Assembly (NCBI GenBank): GCA_022414725.1
Contig: CM039462.1
Location: forward strand, 31,994,378 to 32,058,377
Source: Microglena sp. YARC
Taxonomy: Eukaryota; Chlorophyta; Chlorophyceae; Chlamydomonadales; Chlamydomonadaceae
DNA length: 64,000 nucleotides
Direction of reading: 5' to 3'
The position numbers and the translations under genes were made by a program. The notes beneath the pieces are model-generated. The model saw only the letters and a list, made by a program, of their open reading frames with translations. It was not told where the DNA came from and searched no databases. The stretch's first letter is position 1, and each line of letters begins with the position of its first letter. Shown piece after piece: positions 42,693 through 55,807 of this stretch.

Positions 42693-43692
42693 NNNNNNNN
42701 NNNNNNNNNNNNNNNNNNNNNNNNNNNNNNNNNNNNNNNNNNNNNNNNNNNNNNNNNNNNNNNNNNNNNNNNNNNNNNNNNNNNNNNNNNNNNNNNNNNN
42801 NNNNNNNNNNNNNNNNNNNNNNNNNNNNNNNNNNNNNNNNNNNNNNNNNNNNNNNNNNNNNNNNNNNNNNNNNNNNNNNNNNNNNNNNNNNNNNNNNNNN
42901 NNNNNNNNNNNNNNNNNNNNNNNNNNNNNNNNNNNNNNNNNNNNNNNNNNNNNNNNNNNNNNNNNNNNNNNNNNNNNNNNNNNNNNNNNNNNNNNNNNNN
43001 NNNNNNNNNNNNNNNNNNNNNNNNNNNNNNNNNNNNNNNNNNNNNNNNNNNNNNNNNNNNNNNNNNNNNNNNNNNNNNNNNNNNNNNNNNNNNNNNNNNN
43101 NNNNNNNNNNNNNNNNNNNNNNNNNNNNNNNNNNNNNNNNNNNNNNNNNNNNNNNNNNNNNNNNNNNNNNNNNNNNNNNNNNNNNNNNNNNNNNNNNNNN
43201 NNNNNNNNNNNNNNNNNNNNNNNNNNNNNNNNNNNNNNNNNNNNNNNNNNNNNNNNNNNNNNNNNNNNNNNNNNNNNNNNNNNNNNNNNNNNNNNNNNNN
43301 NNNNNNNNNNNNNNNNNNNNNNNNNNNNNNNNNNNNNNNNNNNNNNNNNNNNNNNNNNNNNNNNNNNNNNNNNNNNNNNNNNNNNNNNNNNNNNNNNNNN
43401 NNNNNNNNNNNNNNNNNNNNNNNNNNNNNNNNNNNNNNNNNNNNNNNNNNNNNNNNNNNNNNNNNNNNNNNNNNNNNNNNNNNNNNNNNNNNNNNNNNNN
43501 NNNNNNNNNNNNNNNNNNNNNNNNNNNNNNNNNNNNNNNNNNNNNNNNNNNNNNNNNNNNNNNNNNNNNNNNNNNNNNNNNNNNNNNNNNNNNNNNNNNN
43601 NNNNNNNNNNNNNNNNNNNNNNNNNNNNNNNNNNNNNNNNNNNNNNNNNNNNNNNNNNNNNNNNNNNNNNNNNNNNNNNNNNNNNNNNNNNN
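42693..43692. other. Assembly gap of exactly 1000 N
   Basis: A round-number gap between two different satellites. Its true size and content are unknown. Confidence 1.
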
Positions 43693-44030
43693 TAACATAT
43701 ACAGACCGAGGGTATTGGAAGAGAGAGTAGTTTAACAGGATGGGATATATGTCAACACGGCCATTTGACAGTTTTTCAGATTTTGGGAAGTTGGAGCGAA
43801 AGAGGGTCACTCGCGTGTGTTTCTTAACATCTATGCTGTAAGTCATCTGTAGCATGAATTATGTCTTGGTGTGTTGGCTCCACCAAGGCGCTGTCAACTT
43901 GTTAGACAGTGACGGTAGTTAGTTAGCGCTAGTTCATATCATGCTAAGGAAAGCACGATATGTAGGTGGTTGGGGGAGGGGGGGTTGTAACAGCCATTTG
44001 TAACAGTCATTGTAGCAGAAAAGAGTAGAG
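43693..44030. other. Unique sequence between gap and satellite
   Basis: About 340 bases of mixed composition. The minus strand is open for about 50 codons to the gap edge, with no recognisable motif; it does not match TM9 N-terminal patterns. Confidence 0.4.
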
Positions 44031-47000
44031 TGGTCACCCTGTCATCTGTAACAGTCATCTGGAAAAGAAAGAGTAGAGTGGTCACCCGTCCATCTGCTAA
44101 GCAATCATCTGTAACAGTCTATCTGTAGCAGAAAGAGTGAGATTTGTCACGGGGCTGTCATGTTGTAACAGTCATGCTGTTAACTCGTATCTGTAACAGA
44201 AAGAGTAGAGTGGGGTCACCCTGTCATCCTGTAACAGTCACTTGTGAAAGGGGAGGAGGGAGGAGGGGGAAAGAGTAGAGTGGTACCCTGTCATCTTGTT
44301 AACTGTCATATGTAAAAGTCATATTCTGTAGCAGAAAGAGTAGAGTGGTCACTCCTGTCATCATCTGTAACAGTCATCTGTAGCAGAAAGAGTAAGTAGG
44401 TGGTCACCGTTGTAACAGTCATCTGATCTAAAGAGTAGTGGTACAGTCATCTGTAACTGTATCAGAAAGAGTGAGAGTGTGTCACCCTGCAATCTGGTAA
44501 CAGATCTGGAACAGAAAGAAGAGTGGTCACGCTGTCACCTCGTAAACTGTCATATGAACAGTCATCTGTACATAAAACCAGTAGAGTTGGTCACCACTGT
44601 CATGCTGTAACAATTGTCATCTGTAGCAGAGAAAGAGTAGAGTGTCACCCTGTCATCTGTAACAGTCACTTGTAACAGAATCCAAAGAGTAGAGTGGTCA
44701 CCCTGTCATCTTAATAGTCATCTGGAACAGAAGAGTAGAGTGGTCACCCTGTCATGTAACAAAACATCTGTAGAGTGTCACCCTGTCGATGCTGTAACAT
44801 GTCATGCTGTAGCAGTAAAGAAGAGTGGTCACCCTGTCATCTGTAACAGTCATCTAATCAGAAAGAGTAGAGTGGTCCCTGTCATCTGTAACAGTCATCT
44901 GTACGACAGAGAAGAGTAGAGTGGTCACCCTGTCATCTAACAATCATCTGTAATAGTCATCTGTGTTTAGTGGTCACCCTGTCAGTAAATGTCAATAGAG
45001 TGTCACCCTGTCACATTCTGTAGCTAAAGAGTAGAGTGGTCCACCCTGTCATCTGTATCAGTCATTCTGTAGCGAAAGAGTAGAGTGGTCACCCTGTCCA
45101 GTCTGTAACAGTCATCTGTCACCCCTGTCAGTCATCTTGCAGAAAGAGTAGAGTGGTCATCCCTGTACATCTGTAACAGTCATCTGTAGCAGAAAGAGTA
45201 GAGTGGTCACTCCCCTGTCATCTTAAACAGTCATCTGTACAGTCATTGTCTGTAGCAGCAAGGAGAGAGTGGTCACCCTGTCATCGGTAACTGTACTGTC
45301 ACTAACTGTCATCTATAAAGAAAGAGTAGAGTAGTCACCCTGTCATCTGTAAACTGGTCATCTCCGTAGCAGAAAGAGTAGAGTGGTCACCCTGTCATCT
45401 GTAACACGTCATCTGTAAACAGTCGATCTGTAGCAGAAGAGTAGAGTGTGTCACCCGGTCATCAGTAACAGTCATCTGTAGCAGAAAGAGTAGAGTGGTC
45501 ACCCTGTCATCTGTAACAGTCATCTTGAACAGAAAGAGTAGAGTGGTCACCCTGTCATCTGTAACAGTCATCTGTAACAGTCATCTGTAGCAGAAAGAGT
45601 AGAGTGGTCACCCTGTCATCTGTAACAGTCATTTGTAGCAGAAAGAGTAGAGTGGTCACCCTGTCATCTGTTACAGTCATCTGTAACAGAAAGAGTAGAG
45701 TGGTCACATGTGCTGTAATCTGTAAACAGTCATCTGTAGCAGAAAGAGTAGAGTGGTCACCCTGTCATCTGTAACAGTCATCTGTAGCAGAAGGAGTAGA
45801 GTGGTCACCAGTCATCTCGTAACTGTGCATCTGTAACTGTCATCCTATAACAGAAAGAGTAGAGTAGTCACCCTGTCATCTGTAACTGTCATCCGTAGCA
45901 GAAAGAGTAGAGTGGTCACCCTGTCATCTGTAAACAGTCATCTGTAACAGTCATCTGTAGCAGAAAGAGTAGAGTGGTCACCCTGTCATCTGTAACAGTC
46001 AACTGTAACAGAAAGAGTAGAGAGGTCAACCTGTCATCTGTAACAGTCATCTGTAACAGTCATCTGTAGCAGAAAGAGTAGAGTGGTCACCCTGTCATCT
46101 GTTACAGTCATCTGTAACAGAAAGAGTAGAGTGGTCACCCTGTCATCTGTAACAGTCATCTGTAACAGAAAGAGTAGAGTGGTCACCCTGTCATCTGTAA
46201 CAGTCATCTGTAACAGAAAGAGTAGAGTGGTCACCCTGTCATCTGTAACAGTCATCTGGAACAGAAAGAGTAGAGTGGTCACCCTGTCATCAGTAACAGT
46301 CATCTGTAACAGAAAGAGTAGAGTGGATACCCTGTCATCTGTAACAGTCATTTGTAACAGTCATCTGTAGCAGAAAGAGTAGAGTGGTCACCCTGTCATC
46401 TGTAACAGTCATCTGGAACAGAAAGAGTAGAGTGGTCACCCTGTCAATTGTAACAATCATCTGTAACAGTCATCTGTAGCAGAAAGAGTAGAGTGGTCAC
46501 CCTGTCATCTGTAACAGTCATCTGTAACTGTCATCTGTAACAGAAAGAGTAGAGTGGTCACCCTGTCATCTGTAACTGTCATCTGTAAAAGAAAGAGTAG
46601 AGTGGTCACCCTGTCATCTGTAACTGTCATATGTAACAGTCATCTGTAGCATAAAGAGTAGAGTGGTCACCGTGTCATCTGTAATAGTCATTTGTAGCAG
46701 AAAGAGTAGAGTGGTCACCCTGTCATCTGTAACAGTCATCTGTAGCAGAAAGAGTAGAGTGGTCACCCTGTCATCTGTAATAGTCATCTGGAACAGAAAG
46801 AGTAGAGTGGTCACCCTGTCACCTGTAACAGTCATTTGTAACAGAAACAGTAGAGTGGTCACCCTGTCATCTGTAACTGTCATCTGTAGCAGAAAGAGAA
46901 GAGTGGTCACCCTGTCATCTGTAACAGTCATCTTGAACAGAAAGAGTAGAGTGGTCACCCTGTCATCTGTAACTGTCATCTGTAACAGAAAGAGTAGAGT

Positions 47001-50000
47001 GGTCACCCTGTAATCTGTAACAGTCATCTGTAATAGTCATCTGTAGCAGAAAGAGTAGAGTGGTCACCCTGTCATCAGTAACAGTCATCTGGAACAGAAA
47101 GAGTAGAGTGGTCACCCTGTCATCTGTAACAGTCATCTGTAAACAGAAAAGAGTAGAGTGGTCCACCGCTGTCATCTGTAACAGTCATCTGTAGCAGAAA
47201 GAGTAGAGTGGTCACCCTGTCATCTGTAACAGTCATCTGTAACAGAAAGAGTAGAGTGGTCACCCTGTCATCTGTAACAGTCATTCATCTGTAAACAGTT
47301 CATCTGTAAGCAGAAAGATATAGAGTGGTCACCCTGTCATCAGTAACAGTCATCTGTAACATAAGTCGTAGCAGCAAGAGAGTGGTCACCCAGTCATCTG
47401 TAACTGTCATCTGTAACAGAAAGAGTAGAGAGGTCACCCTGTCATCTGTAACAGTCATCTGTAACAGTCATCTGTAGCAGAAAGAGTAGAGTGGTCACCC
47501 TGTCATCTAACAGTCACTGTAGCTGTAGTGGTCACCCTGTCATCTGTAACAGTCATCTGTAACAGAAAGAGTAGAGTGGTGTCATCACAGTCATCTGTAA
47601 TCAGTCATCCCAGTCATCTGTGTCAGCAGAAAGGTAGAGTGGTCAGTCATCTGTGTCATCTGCAGAAAGAGTAGTGGTCAACATGTTCATCTGTAACAAC
47701 CTGTCATCTGTCCAGTCACTGTAAGTCATCTGTAGCAGAAAGAGTTAGAGTGGTCACCCTGTATCTGTAACAGTCATCTGGAACAGAAGAGTAGAGTGTC
47801 ACAGTAAAGCCCTGTAACAGTCACAGAAGAGTAAGTGGTCACCCTGTCATCTGTAACAGTCGGAACAGAAAGAGTAGAGTCACCGCTGTCTGTAACAGTC
47901 ATCAGTGTAATCAGTAACAGATCTGTAACAGAAAGAGTAGAGTGGTACCCTGTCCATCTGTGTAACAGTCATCAGTCAGTGTCATCTTGAGCAGAAAGAG
48001 TGAGTGGTCACTGTCATCTGTCAGTCATCTGTAACAGGAGCAAGTGGTCACCCTGTCATCTGTCAGTCATGCTGGCAGAAAGAGTAGAGTGGTCACCCTG
48101 TCATCTGTAACAGTCATCTGTAACAGAAAGAGTAGAGTGGTCACCCTGTCATCGGTAACAGTCATCTGGAACAGAAAGAGTAAGAGTGGTCACCCTGTCA
48201 TCTGTAACAGTCCATCTGTACAGAAAGAGTAGAGTGGTCACCCTGTCATCTGTAACAGTCATCGGAACAGAAAGAGTAGAGTGTCACCTGTCATCTGTAA
48301 CAGTCAAACAGAAGAGTAGAGTGGTCACCTTGTCATATGTAACAGTCATCTGTAACAGAAAGAGTAGAGTGTCACTCTGTATCTGTAACAGTCATCTGTA
48401 AAGTCATCTGTAGCAGAAAGAGTAGAGTGGTCACCCTGTCATCTGTAACAGTCATTCTGGCAGAAAGAGTAGAGTGGTCACCATCTGTCATTCATCTGTA
48501 CAGTCATTCTGTAGCAGAAAGAGTAGAGTGGTCACGCCTGTCATCTGTAACAGTCATCTGGTACAGAAAAGAGTAGAGTGGTCACCCTGTCATCTGTAAC
48601 AGTCATCTGTACAGAAAGAGTAGAGTGGTCACATCTGTAACAGTCATCTGTAGCAGAAAGAGTAGAGTGGTCACCCTGTCATCTGTAACAGTCATCTGGA
48701 ACAGAAAGAGTAGAGTGGTCACCCTGTCATCTGTAACAGTCATCTCTGTAGCAGAAAGAGTAGAGTGGTCCTGTCATCTGTAACAGTCATCTGTAGCAGA
48801 AAGAGTAGAGTGGTCACCCTGTCATCTGTAACAGTCATCTGTGTAGCAGAAAGAGTAGAGTGGTCACCCTGTCATCTGTAACAGTCATCTGTAACAGAAA
48901 GAGTAGAGTGGTCACCCTGTCATCTGTAACAGTCATCTGTAACAGAAAGAGTAGAGTGGTCACCTGTCATCTGTAACAGTCATCTGTAACAGAAAGAGTA
49001 GAGTGGACCCCTGTCATCTGTAACAGTCATCTGTAACAGTCATCTGCAGAAAGAGTAGAGTGGTCACCCTGTCATCTGTAACAGTCATCTGGAACAGAAA
49101 GAGTAGAGTGGTCTGTCATCTGTAACAGTCAATCTGTAACAGTCATCTGTACAGAAAGAGTAGAGTGGTCACCCTGTCATCTGTAACAGTCATCTGTAAC
49201 AGAAAGAGTAGAGTGGTCACCCTGTCATCTGTAACAGTCATCTGTAACAGAAAGAGTAGAGTGGTCACCCTGTCATCTGTAACAGTCATCTGGAACAGAA
49301 AGAGTAGAGTGGTCACCCTGTCATCTGTAACAGTCATCTGTAACAGAAAGAGTAGAGTGGTCACCCTGTCATCTGTAACAGTCATCTGTAGCAGAAAGAG
49401 TAGAGTGGTCACCCCCTGTAACAGTCATCTGTAACAGTCATCTGGAACAGAAAGAGTAGAGTGGTCACCCTGTCATCTGTAACAGTCATCTGTACAGAAA
49501 GAGTAGAGTGGTCACCTGTCATCTGTAACAGTCATCTGTAGCAGAAAGAGTAGAGTGGTCATCTGTCATCTGTAACAGTCAAGCAGAAAGAGTAGAGTGG
49601 TCACCCTGTCATCTGTAACAGTCATCTGTAGCAGAAAGAGTAGAGTGGTCACCCTGTCATCTGTAACAGTCATCTGGAACAGAAAGAGTAGAGTGGTCAC
49701 CCTGTCATCTGTAACAGTCATTTGTAACAGAAAGAGTAGAGTGGTCACCCTGTCATCTGTAACAGTCATCTGTAGCAGAAAGAGTAGAGTGGTCACCCTG
49801 TCATCTGTAACAGTCATCTTGAACAGAAAGAGTAGAGTGGTCACCCTGTCATCTGTAACAGTCATCTGTAACAGAAAGAGTAGAGTGGTCACCCTGTAAT
49901 CTGTAGTCATCTGTCAGAAAGAGTAGAGTGGTCACCTGTCATCTGTAACAGTCATCTGAACAGAAAGAGTAGAGTGGTCACATCTAACAGTCATCTGTAA

Positions 50001-52975
50001 CAGTCATCTGTAGCAGAAAGAGTAGAGTGGTCACCTGTCATCTGTAACAGTCATCTGGAACAGAAAGAGTAGAGTGGTCACCCTGTCATCTGTAACAGTC
50101 ATCTGTAGCAGAAAGAGTAGAGTGGTCACCCTGTCATCTGTAACAGTCATCTGGAACAGAAAGAGTAGAGTGGTCACCCTGTCATCTGTAACAGTCATCT
50201 GTAACAGTCATCTGTAGCAGAAAGAGTAGAGTGGTCACCCTGTCATCTGTAACAGTCATCTGGAACAGAAAGAGTAGAGTGGTCACCCTGTCATCTGTAA
50301 CAGTCATCTGTAACAGAAAGAGTAGAGTGGATACCCTGTCATCTGTAACAGTCATCTGTAACAGAAAGAGTAGAGTGGTACCCTGTCATCTGTAACAGTC
50401 ATCTGTGTCATATGTAGCAGAAAGAGTAGAGTGGTCACCCTGTCATCTGTAACAGTCATCGTGGAACAGAAAGAGTAGAGTGGTCACCCCTGTCATCTGT
50501 AACAGTCATCTGTAACAGAAAGAGTAGAGTGGTCACCTGTCATCTGTAACAGTCATCTGTAACAGAAAGAGTAGAGTGGTCACCTGTCATCTGTAACAGT
50601 CATCTGTAACAGAAAGAGTAGAGTGGTCACCCTGTCATCTGTAACAGTCATCTGTAACAGAAAGAGTAGAGTGGTCACCCTGTCATCTGTAACAGTCATC
50701 TGGAACAGAAAGAATAGAGTGGTCACCCTGTCATCTGTAACAGTCATCCGTAGCAGAAAGAGTAGAGTGGTCACCCTGTCATCTGTAAAAGTCATCTGGA
50801 ACAGAAAGAGTAGAGTGGTCACCCTGTCATCTGTAACAGTCATCTGTAACAGTCATCTGTAGCAGAAAGAGTAGAGTGGTCACCCTGTCATCTGTAACAG
50901 TCATCTGTAAAAGAAAGAGTAGAGTGGTCACCCTGTCATCTGTAACAGTCATTTGTAGCAGAAAGAGTAGAGTGGTCACCCTGTCATCTGTAACAGTCAT
51001 TTGTAGCAGAAAGAGTAGAGTGGTCACCCTGTCATCTGTAACAGTCATCTGTAGCAGAAAGAGTAGAGTGGTCACCCTGTCATCTGTAATAGTCATCTGG
51101 AACAGAAAGAGTAGAGTGGTCACCCTGTCATCTGTAACAGTCATTTGTAACAGAAAGAGTAGAGTGGTCACCCTGTCATCTGTAACAGTCATCTGTAATA
51201 GTCATCTGTAGCAGAAAGAGTAGAGTGGTCACCCTGTCATCTGTAACAGTCATCTGGAACAGAAAGAGTAGAGTGGTCACCTTGTCATCTGTAACAGTCA
51301 TCTGTAACAGTCATCTGTAGCAGAAAGAGTAGAGTGGTCACCCTGTCATCTGTAACAGTCATCTGGAACAGAAAGAGTAGAGTGGTCACCCTGTCATCTG
51401 TAACAGTCATCTGTAACAGAAAGAGTAGAGTGGATACCCTGTCATCTGTAACAGTCATCTGTAACAGTCATCTGTAGCAGAAAGAGTAGAGTGGTCACCC
51501 TGTCATCTGTAACAGTCATCTGGAACAGAAAGAGTAGAGTGGTCCCCCTGTCATCTGTAACAGTCATCTGTAACAGTCATCTGTAGCAGAAAGAGTAGAG
51601 TGGTCACCTGTCATCTGTAACAGTCATCTGGAGCAGAAAGAGTAGAGTGGTCACCCTGTCATCTGTAACAGTCATCTGTAACAGTCATCTGTAGCAGAAA
51701 GAGTAGAGTGGTCACCCTGTCATCTGTAACAGTCATCTGGAACAGAAAGAGTAGAGTGGTCACCCTGTCATCTGTAACAGTCATCTGTAACAGAAAGAGT
51801 AGAGTGGTAACCTGTCATCTGTAACAGTCATCTGTAACAGAAAGAGTAGAGTGGATACCCTGTCATCTGTAACAGTCATCTGTAACAGTCATCTGTAGCA
51901 GAAAGAGTAGAGTGGTCACCCTGTCATCTGTAACAGTCATCTGGAACAGAAAGAGTAGAGTGGTCACCCTGTCATCTGTAACAGTCATCTGTAACAGTCA
52001 TCTGTAACAGAAAGAGTAGAGTGGTCACCCTGTCATCTGTAACAGTCATCTGTAACAGAAAGAGTAGAGTGGTCACCTTGTCATCTGTAACAGTCATCTG
52101 TAACAGAATGAGTAGAGTGGTCACCCTGTCATCTGTAACAGTCATCTGTAACAGAAAGAGTAGAGTGGTCACCCTGTCATCTGTAACAGTCATCTGGAAC
52201 AGAAAGAATAGAGTGGTCACCCTGTCATCTGTAACAGTCATCCGTAGCAGAAAGAGTAGAGTGGTCACCCTGTCATCTGTAAAAGTCATCTGGAACAGAA
52301 AGAGTAGAGTGGTCACCCTGTCATCTGTAACAGTCATCTGTAACAGTCATCTGTAGCAGAAAGAGTAGAGTGGTCGCCCTGTCATCTGTAACAGTCATCT
52401 GTAAAAGAAAGAGTAGAGTCGTCACCCTGTCATCTGTAACAGTCATTTGTAGCAGAAAGAGTAGAGTGGTCACCCTGTCATCTGTAACAGTCATTTGTAG
52501 CAGAAAGAGTAGAGTGGTCACCCTCTCATCTGTAACAGTCATCTGTAGCAGAAAGAGTAGAGTGGTCACCCTGTCATCTGTAATAGTCATCTGGAACAGA
52601 AAGAGTAGAGTGGTCACCCTGTCATCTGTAACAGTCATTTGTAACAGAAAGAGTAGAGTGGTCACCCTGTCATCTGTAACAGTCATCTGTAACAGAAAGA
52701 GTAGAGTGGTCACCCTGTCATCTGTAACAGTCATCTGTAGCAGAAAGAGTAGAGTGGTCACCCTGTCATCTGTAACAGTCATCTTGAACAGAAAGAGTAG
52801 AGTGGTCACCCTGTCATCTGTAATAGTTATTTGTAACAGTCATCTGGAACAGTCATCTGGAACAGAAAGAGTAGAGTGGTCACCCTGTCATCTGTATCAG
52901 TCATCTGGAACAGAAAGAGTAGAGTGGTCACCCTGTCATCTGTAGCAGAAAGAGTAGAGTGGTCACCCTATCAGT
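44031..52975. repeat. 48 bp satellite array
   Basis: About 8.9 kb of a 48 bp monomer (GTCATCTGTAACAGAAAGAG, TAGAGTGGTCACCCT), often with an additional GTCATCTGTAACA 13-mer. Left of about 48,000 it is full of indels; the right side is clean. A higher-order repeat of about 1,494 bp is visible between 50.6-51.2 kb and 52.1-52.7 kb. On the minus strand each unit contains CTACTCTTTCTGTTACAG, a strong acceptor-like motif. Confidence 0.95.
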
Positions 52976-53024
52976 TTTAAAACATACATACGACATATTC
53001 TTGGAACATTGTTGTGGCGTTGCT

Positions 53025-54260
53025 GTGCAGAGAAGGAGTCCTTGAAGTCAGGTCTCAACATCCCTTATGTTGCGGGGTCACTTGATAAGTGGGGGGACCT
53101 CGCAACGGCTTTTTTTTCTTTTTAATGGTGAGGTCTAGTCTTCCTCATAAATTCATTTCTGACCTCAAACCTATGTCCGTGGCGTTGCGGTACAGCGAAG
53201 GAGTCCCTGAAGTCAGGTCTCAACATCCCTGGAGTTGCGGAGTCTGGTGATGCGTGGGGGAACCTTGCATTGGCTTTTTAATTCGTGTGTTTAATGGTAA
53301 AGTCTAGTCTTCCTCATAAATTATGTTTTGACCTAAAGCCTCTGTCCGTGGTGTTGCGGTACAGGGAAGGAGTCGGGTCGCTAAAGTCAGGTCTCAACAC
53401 CCCTTGTGTTGCGGAGTCTGATGATGCGAGGGGGAACCTTGCATCGGCTTTATTTTTGCGGAGCCCCCAGTGTTACCCATCTATCCGTTCATCCGTCTGA
53501 CCGTGATAAAAGCCCGACACGTCAGCCAACGGTCTCGTAACTAACTCGCTTCCGTTGCCACGTCGCTCCCTCACTCTCTGCCATTTTTTAGCGTCGCAGG
53601 CGACGCTGCATAGAACTTGTCTTCAATGGTGACGTGTAGTCTTCTTCATTCATTCATTTGATCATTTCCAACCCCAAACCTTTGTTCGTAGCCTTGTGGT
53701 ACAGCGAAGGAGTCCCTGAAGTCAGGTCTCAACATCACTTGTGTTGCGGAGTCTGATGATGCGTGGGGGAACCTTGCAACGGCTTTTTTTCTTCAATGGT
53801 GAAGTCTAGTCTTCCGCATTCATTCATTTGATCATTTCCAACCCCAAACCTTTGTCCGTGGCCTTGTGGTACAGCGAAGGAGTCCCTGAAGTCAGGTCCC
53901 AACATCCCTGGAGTAGGTGCGGAGTCTGGCGATGAGTGTGGGAACCTTGCAACCTCTTTTTTTCTTCAATGTTGAATTCTAGTCTTCCTCATAAATTCAT
54001 TTCTGACCTCAAACCTATGTCCGTGGCGTTGCGGTACAGCGAAGGAGTCCCTGAAGTCAGGTCTCAACATACCTGGAGTTGCGGAGTCTGGCGATGAGTG
54101 TGGGAACCTTGCAACCTCTTTTTTTCTTCAGTGTTGAATTCTAGTCTTCCTCATAAATTCATTCATGACCTCAAACCTTTTTCCGTGGCGTTGCGGTACA
54201 GGGAAGGAGTCACTGAAGTCAGGTCTCAACATCCCTGGAGTTGCTGAGTCCTACGATGAG
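53025..54260. repeat. ~166 bp tandem array
   Basis: Seven copies of a unit with GAAGGAGTCCCTGAAGTCAG and GTCTCAACATCCC, spaced about 162-175 bp. One spacing is doubled by insertion of a GGAGCCCCC dispersed repeat at about 53460-53625. No coding meaning is recognised. Confidence 0.88.
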
Positions 54261-55025
54261 GGGGGCAACGGCACAACGGCACGAGTAGCTCAGGGCTTCA
54301 AGGCTGGAGAGAGTCCACTATGATGAGCATCGGGATCTGGTCCATGCAGATTTTTCAACTTGATCATCAACTTATGGTTCAACTTCATCATCGGCCTGTG
54401 CCTCAACTTCTTCATGATTAGGGTTTAGGGTTTATGAGAGTTTTCAGGAGCCTACCTGTGCGGTGGTTCTCTTACCTGTTAGAAGTTGTTGGATCCTATG
54501 AAGGGGGATTCAACATAGTGACAGTGTGCGTGGACCAGTTTTCATGGGTCTAAAGAGCCTGTGGTGGTTCTCCTACCTGTTCAATGTTGTTGGATCCTAT
54601 GATGCGGGGTTCAACACAGTGACAGTTTGCGTGGGTCAGGGCGTCAAGGGTGTAGGGAGCCTGCCCTGGTTTTCCTACATGTCACAAGTTGTTGGATCCT
54701 ATGATGCGGGGCTGAACCTGGGACAGTGTGTGCGGATCAGGGCGTAAAGGGTCCAGGTAGCCTGCGCTGGTTCTCCTACCCGGTAGAAGTTGTTGGATCC
54801 TATGATGGGGGGTTCCACCTGGTGACAGCGCGAAAAGGGTGAAAATAAAACTTTAAAATGTATATGCGCCACCATTTCTATGTGTGGGTCAGGGCCTCAA
54901 GGGTCTAAGGAGCCTGCGGTGGTTCTTTTACCTGGTAAAAGTCCTTTGATCCTGTGATAGGTGTGAATATCAAAATACCCTCAGCTTTTTGGGCTTGGAC
55001 TTGAACTTGAACTTGAACTGCGTGT
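54261..55025. repeat. ~125 bp tandem array with donor-like motifs
   Basis: Five or six copies of a unit with GTTGTTGGATCCTATGATGC. On the minus strand most copies read GGATCCAACAACTTCTAMCR followed by GTAGGAGAACC or GTAAGAGAACC, and one reads AAGGACTTTTACCAG/GTAAAAG. A short (TTTAGGG)2-like motif lies at 54417-54435. This could be the donor-side array of the missing upstream TM9 exon. Confidence 0.55.
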
Positions 55026-55807
55026 TTGGCTCAGGGATTCAGCTCTTGTTCATTAGTGCTAGTTTTCGTTGTATCCCCTCCTGATATCTTGGTTTTGCAA
55101 GTCCCTTTAGCCAACTTTTTAACGACACGCTCTCCCGTAGAATGGATAGAAACATTTTATCCTGTACAAGATATCAATTATGTTTACCAGCATTCTTGCC
55201 ACACGTCGCATGAAGGAGTCCCAACCGCCTGGAGGGTGACACTTCCTGTCTGCTATGGCGACTTTCCCCAGCTGCGGCGTACGGAAGGGTCCCCTTGACA
55301 CCACGCTCCTCCAGGCGTTATCTTTTTTTTATCACCCATGTCGGGAGGATGACAAACGGGAAATATCTGGTACCCCGTCCAAAAAGTTGGAATAGTCAAA
55401 AAGGGGGGGGGGGGGGGGGGGGGGGGGGCTGACCCTGCCATTTTAGATGAAACCTAGCCTATCTTGTGGCAAATCATCTCCTTTAGTACCCTGCATTTTT
55501 AAAACCCTGATAATGTTAGTGGAATGTTTTTTAACACGGCCCGAACACGAATACAAATTATTCTAGTATGCAACCTAGATGTCTCAATATTTCAGCTTCC
55601 TAGAGCCTCCTTATAGTTCCTTTCCTTCCTTCAAGATCCTTTATAACTAACTTGCCCAGTATTGGCATGGAAACTGAATGGGCTTGCAACATGAAGCCCA
55701 CCAAAAGGTCTAAAAGTAACGCCCACCTGCGCCCACCATCATTATGTCAGCTTTAAGGTGCGCCAGCTCGCTTTAGTTTGGGCTGAATTGCCAGCCAGGG
55801 GAGCTGC
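55026..55807. other. Intergenic, no supported gene
   Basis: Contains a diverged copy of the 8725 dispersed repeat (55040-55110), a poly-G tract at 55404-55428, a CCCTGCATTTTTAAAACCCTG stretch and, at 55780-55835, one end of the TIR MITE family. Plus- and minus-strand frames of 60-90 codons have no domain. Confidence 0.45.

Noticed and set aside
42597..43855. Several 330-410 codon ORFs across the gap
   Set aside because: They consist almost wholly of N.
46034..52945. Many overlapping ORFs of 70-190 codons on both strands (MTVTDDRVTTLLFLLQ-type repeats)
   Set aside because: They result from a 48 bp satellite whose period is a multiple of three; open on both strands with identical periodicity and no start context.
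35500..52975. CRISPR array
   Set aside because: The repeats are contiguous 52 bp and 48 bp monomers without unique spacers, in a eukaryotic intron context.
54417..54435. Interstitial telomere repeat
   Set aside because: Only about two TTTAGGG-like units; too short to mean more than chance within a repeat array.
55026..55298. 90-codon plus-strand ORF with a hydrophobic start
   Set aside because: Its 5' part is a dispersed repeat also seen near 8725, and no domain or continuation was found.
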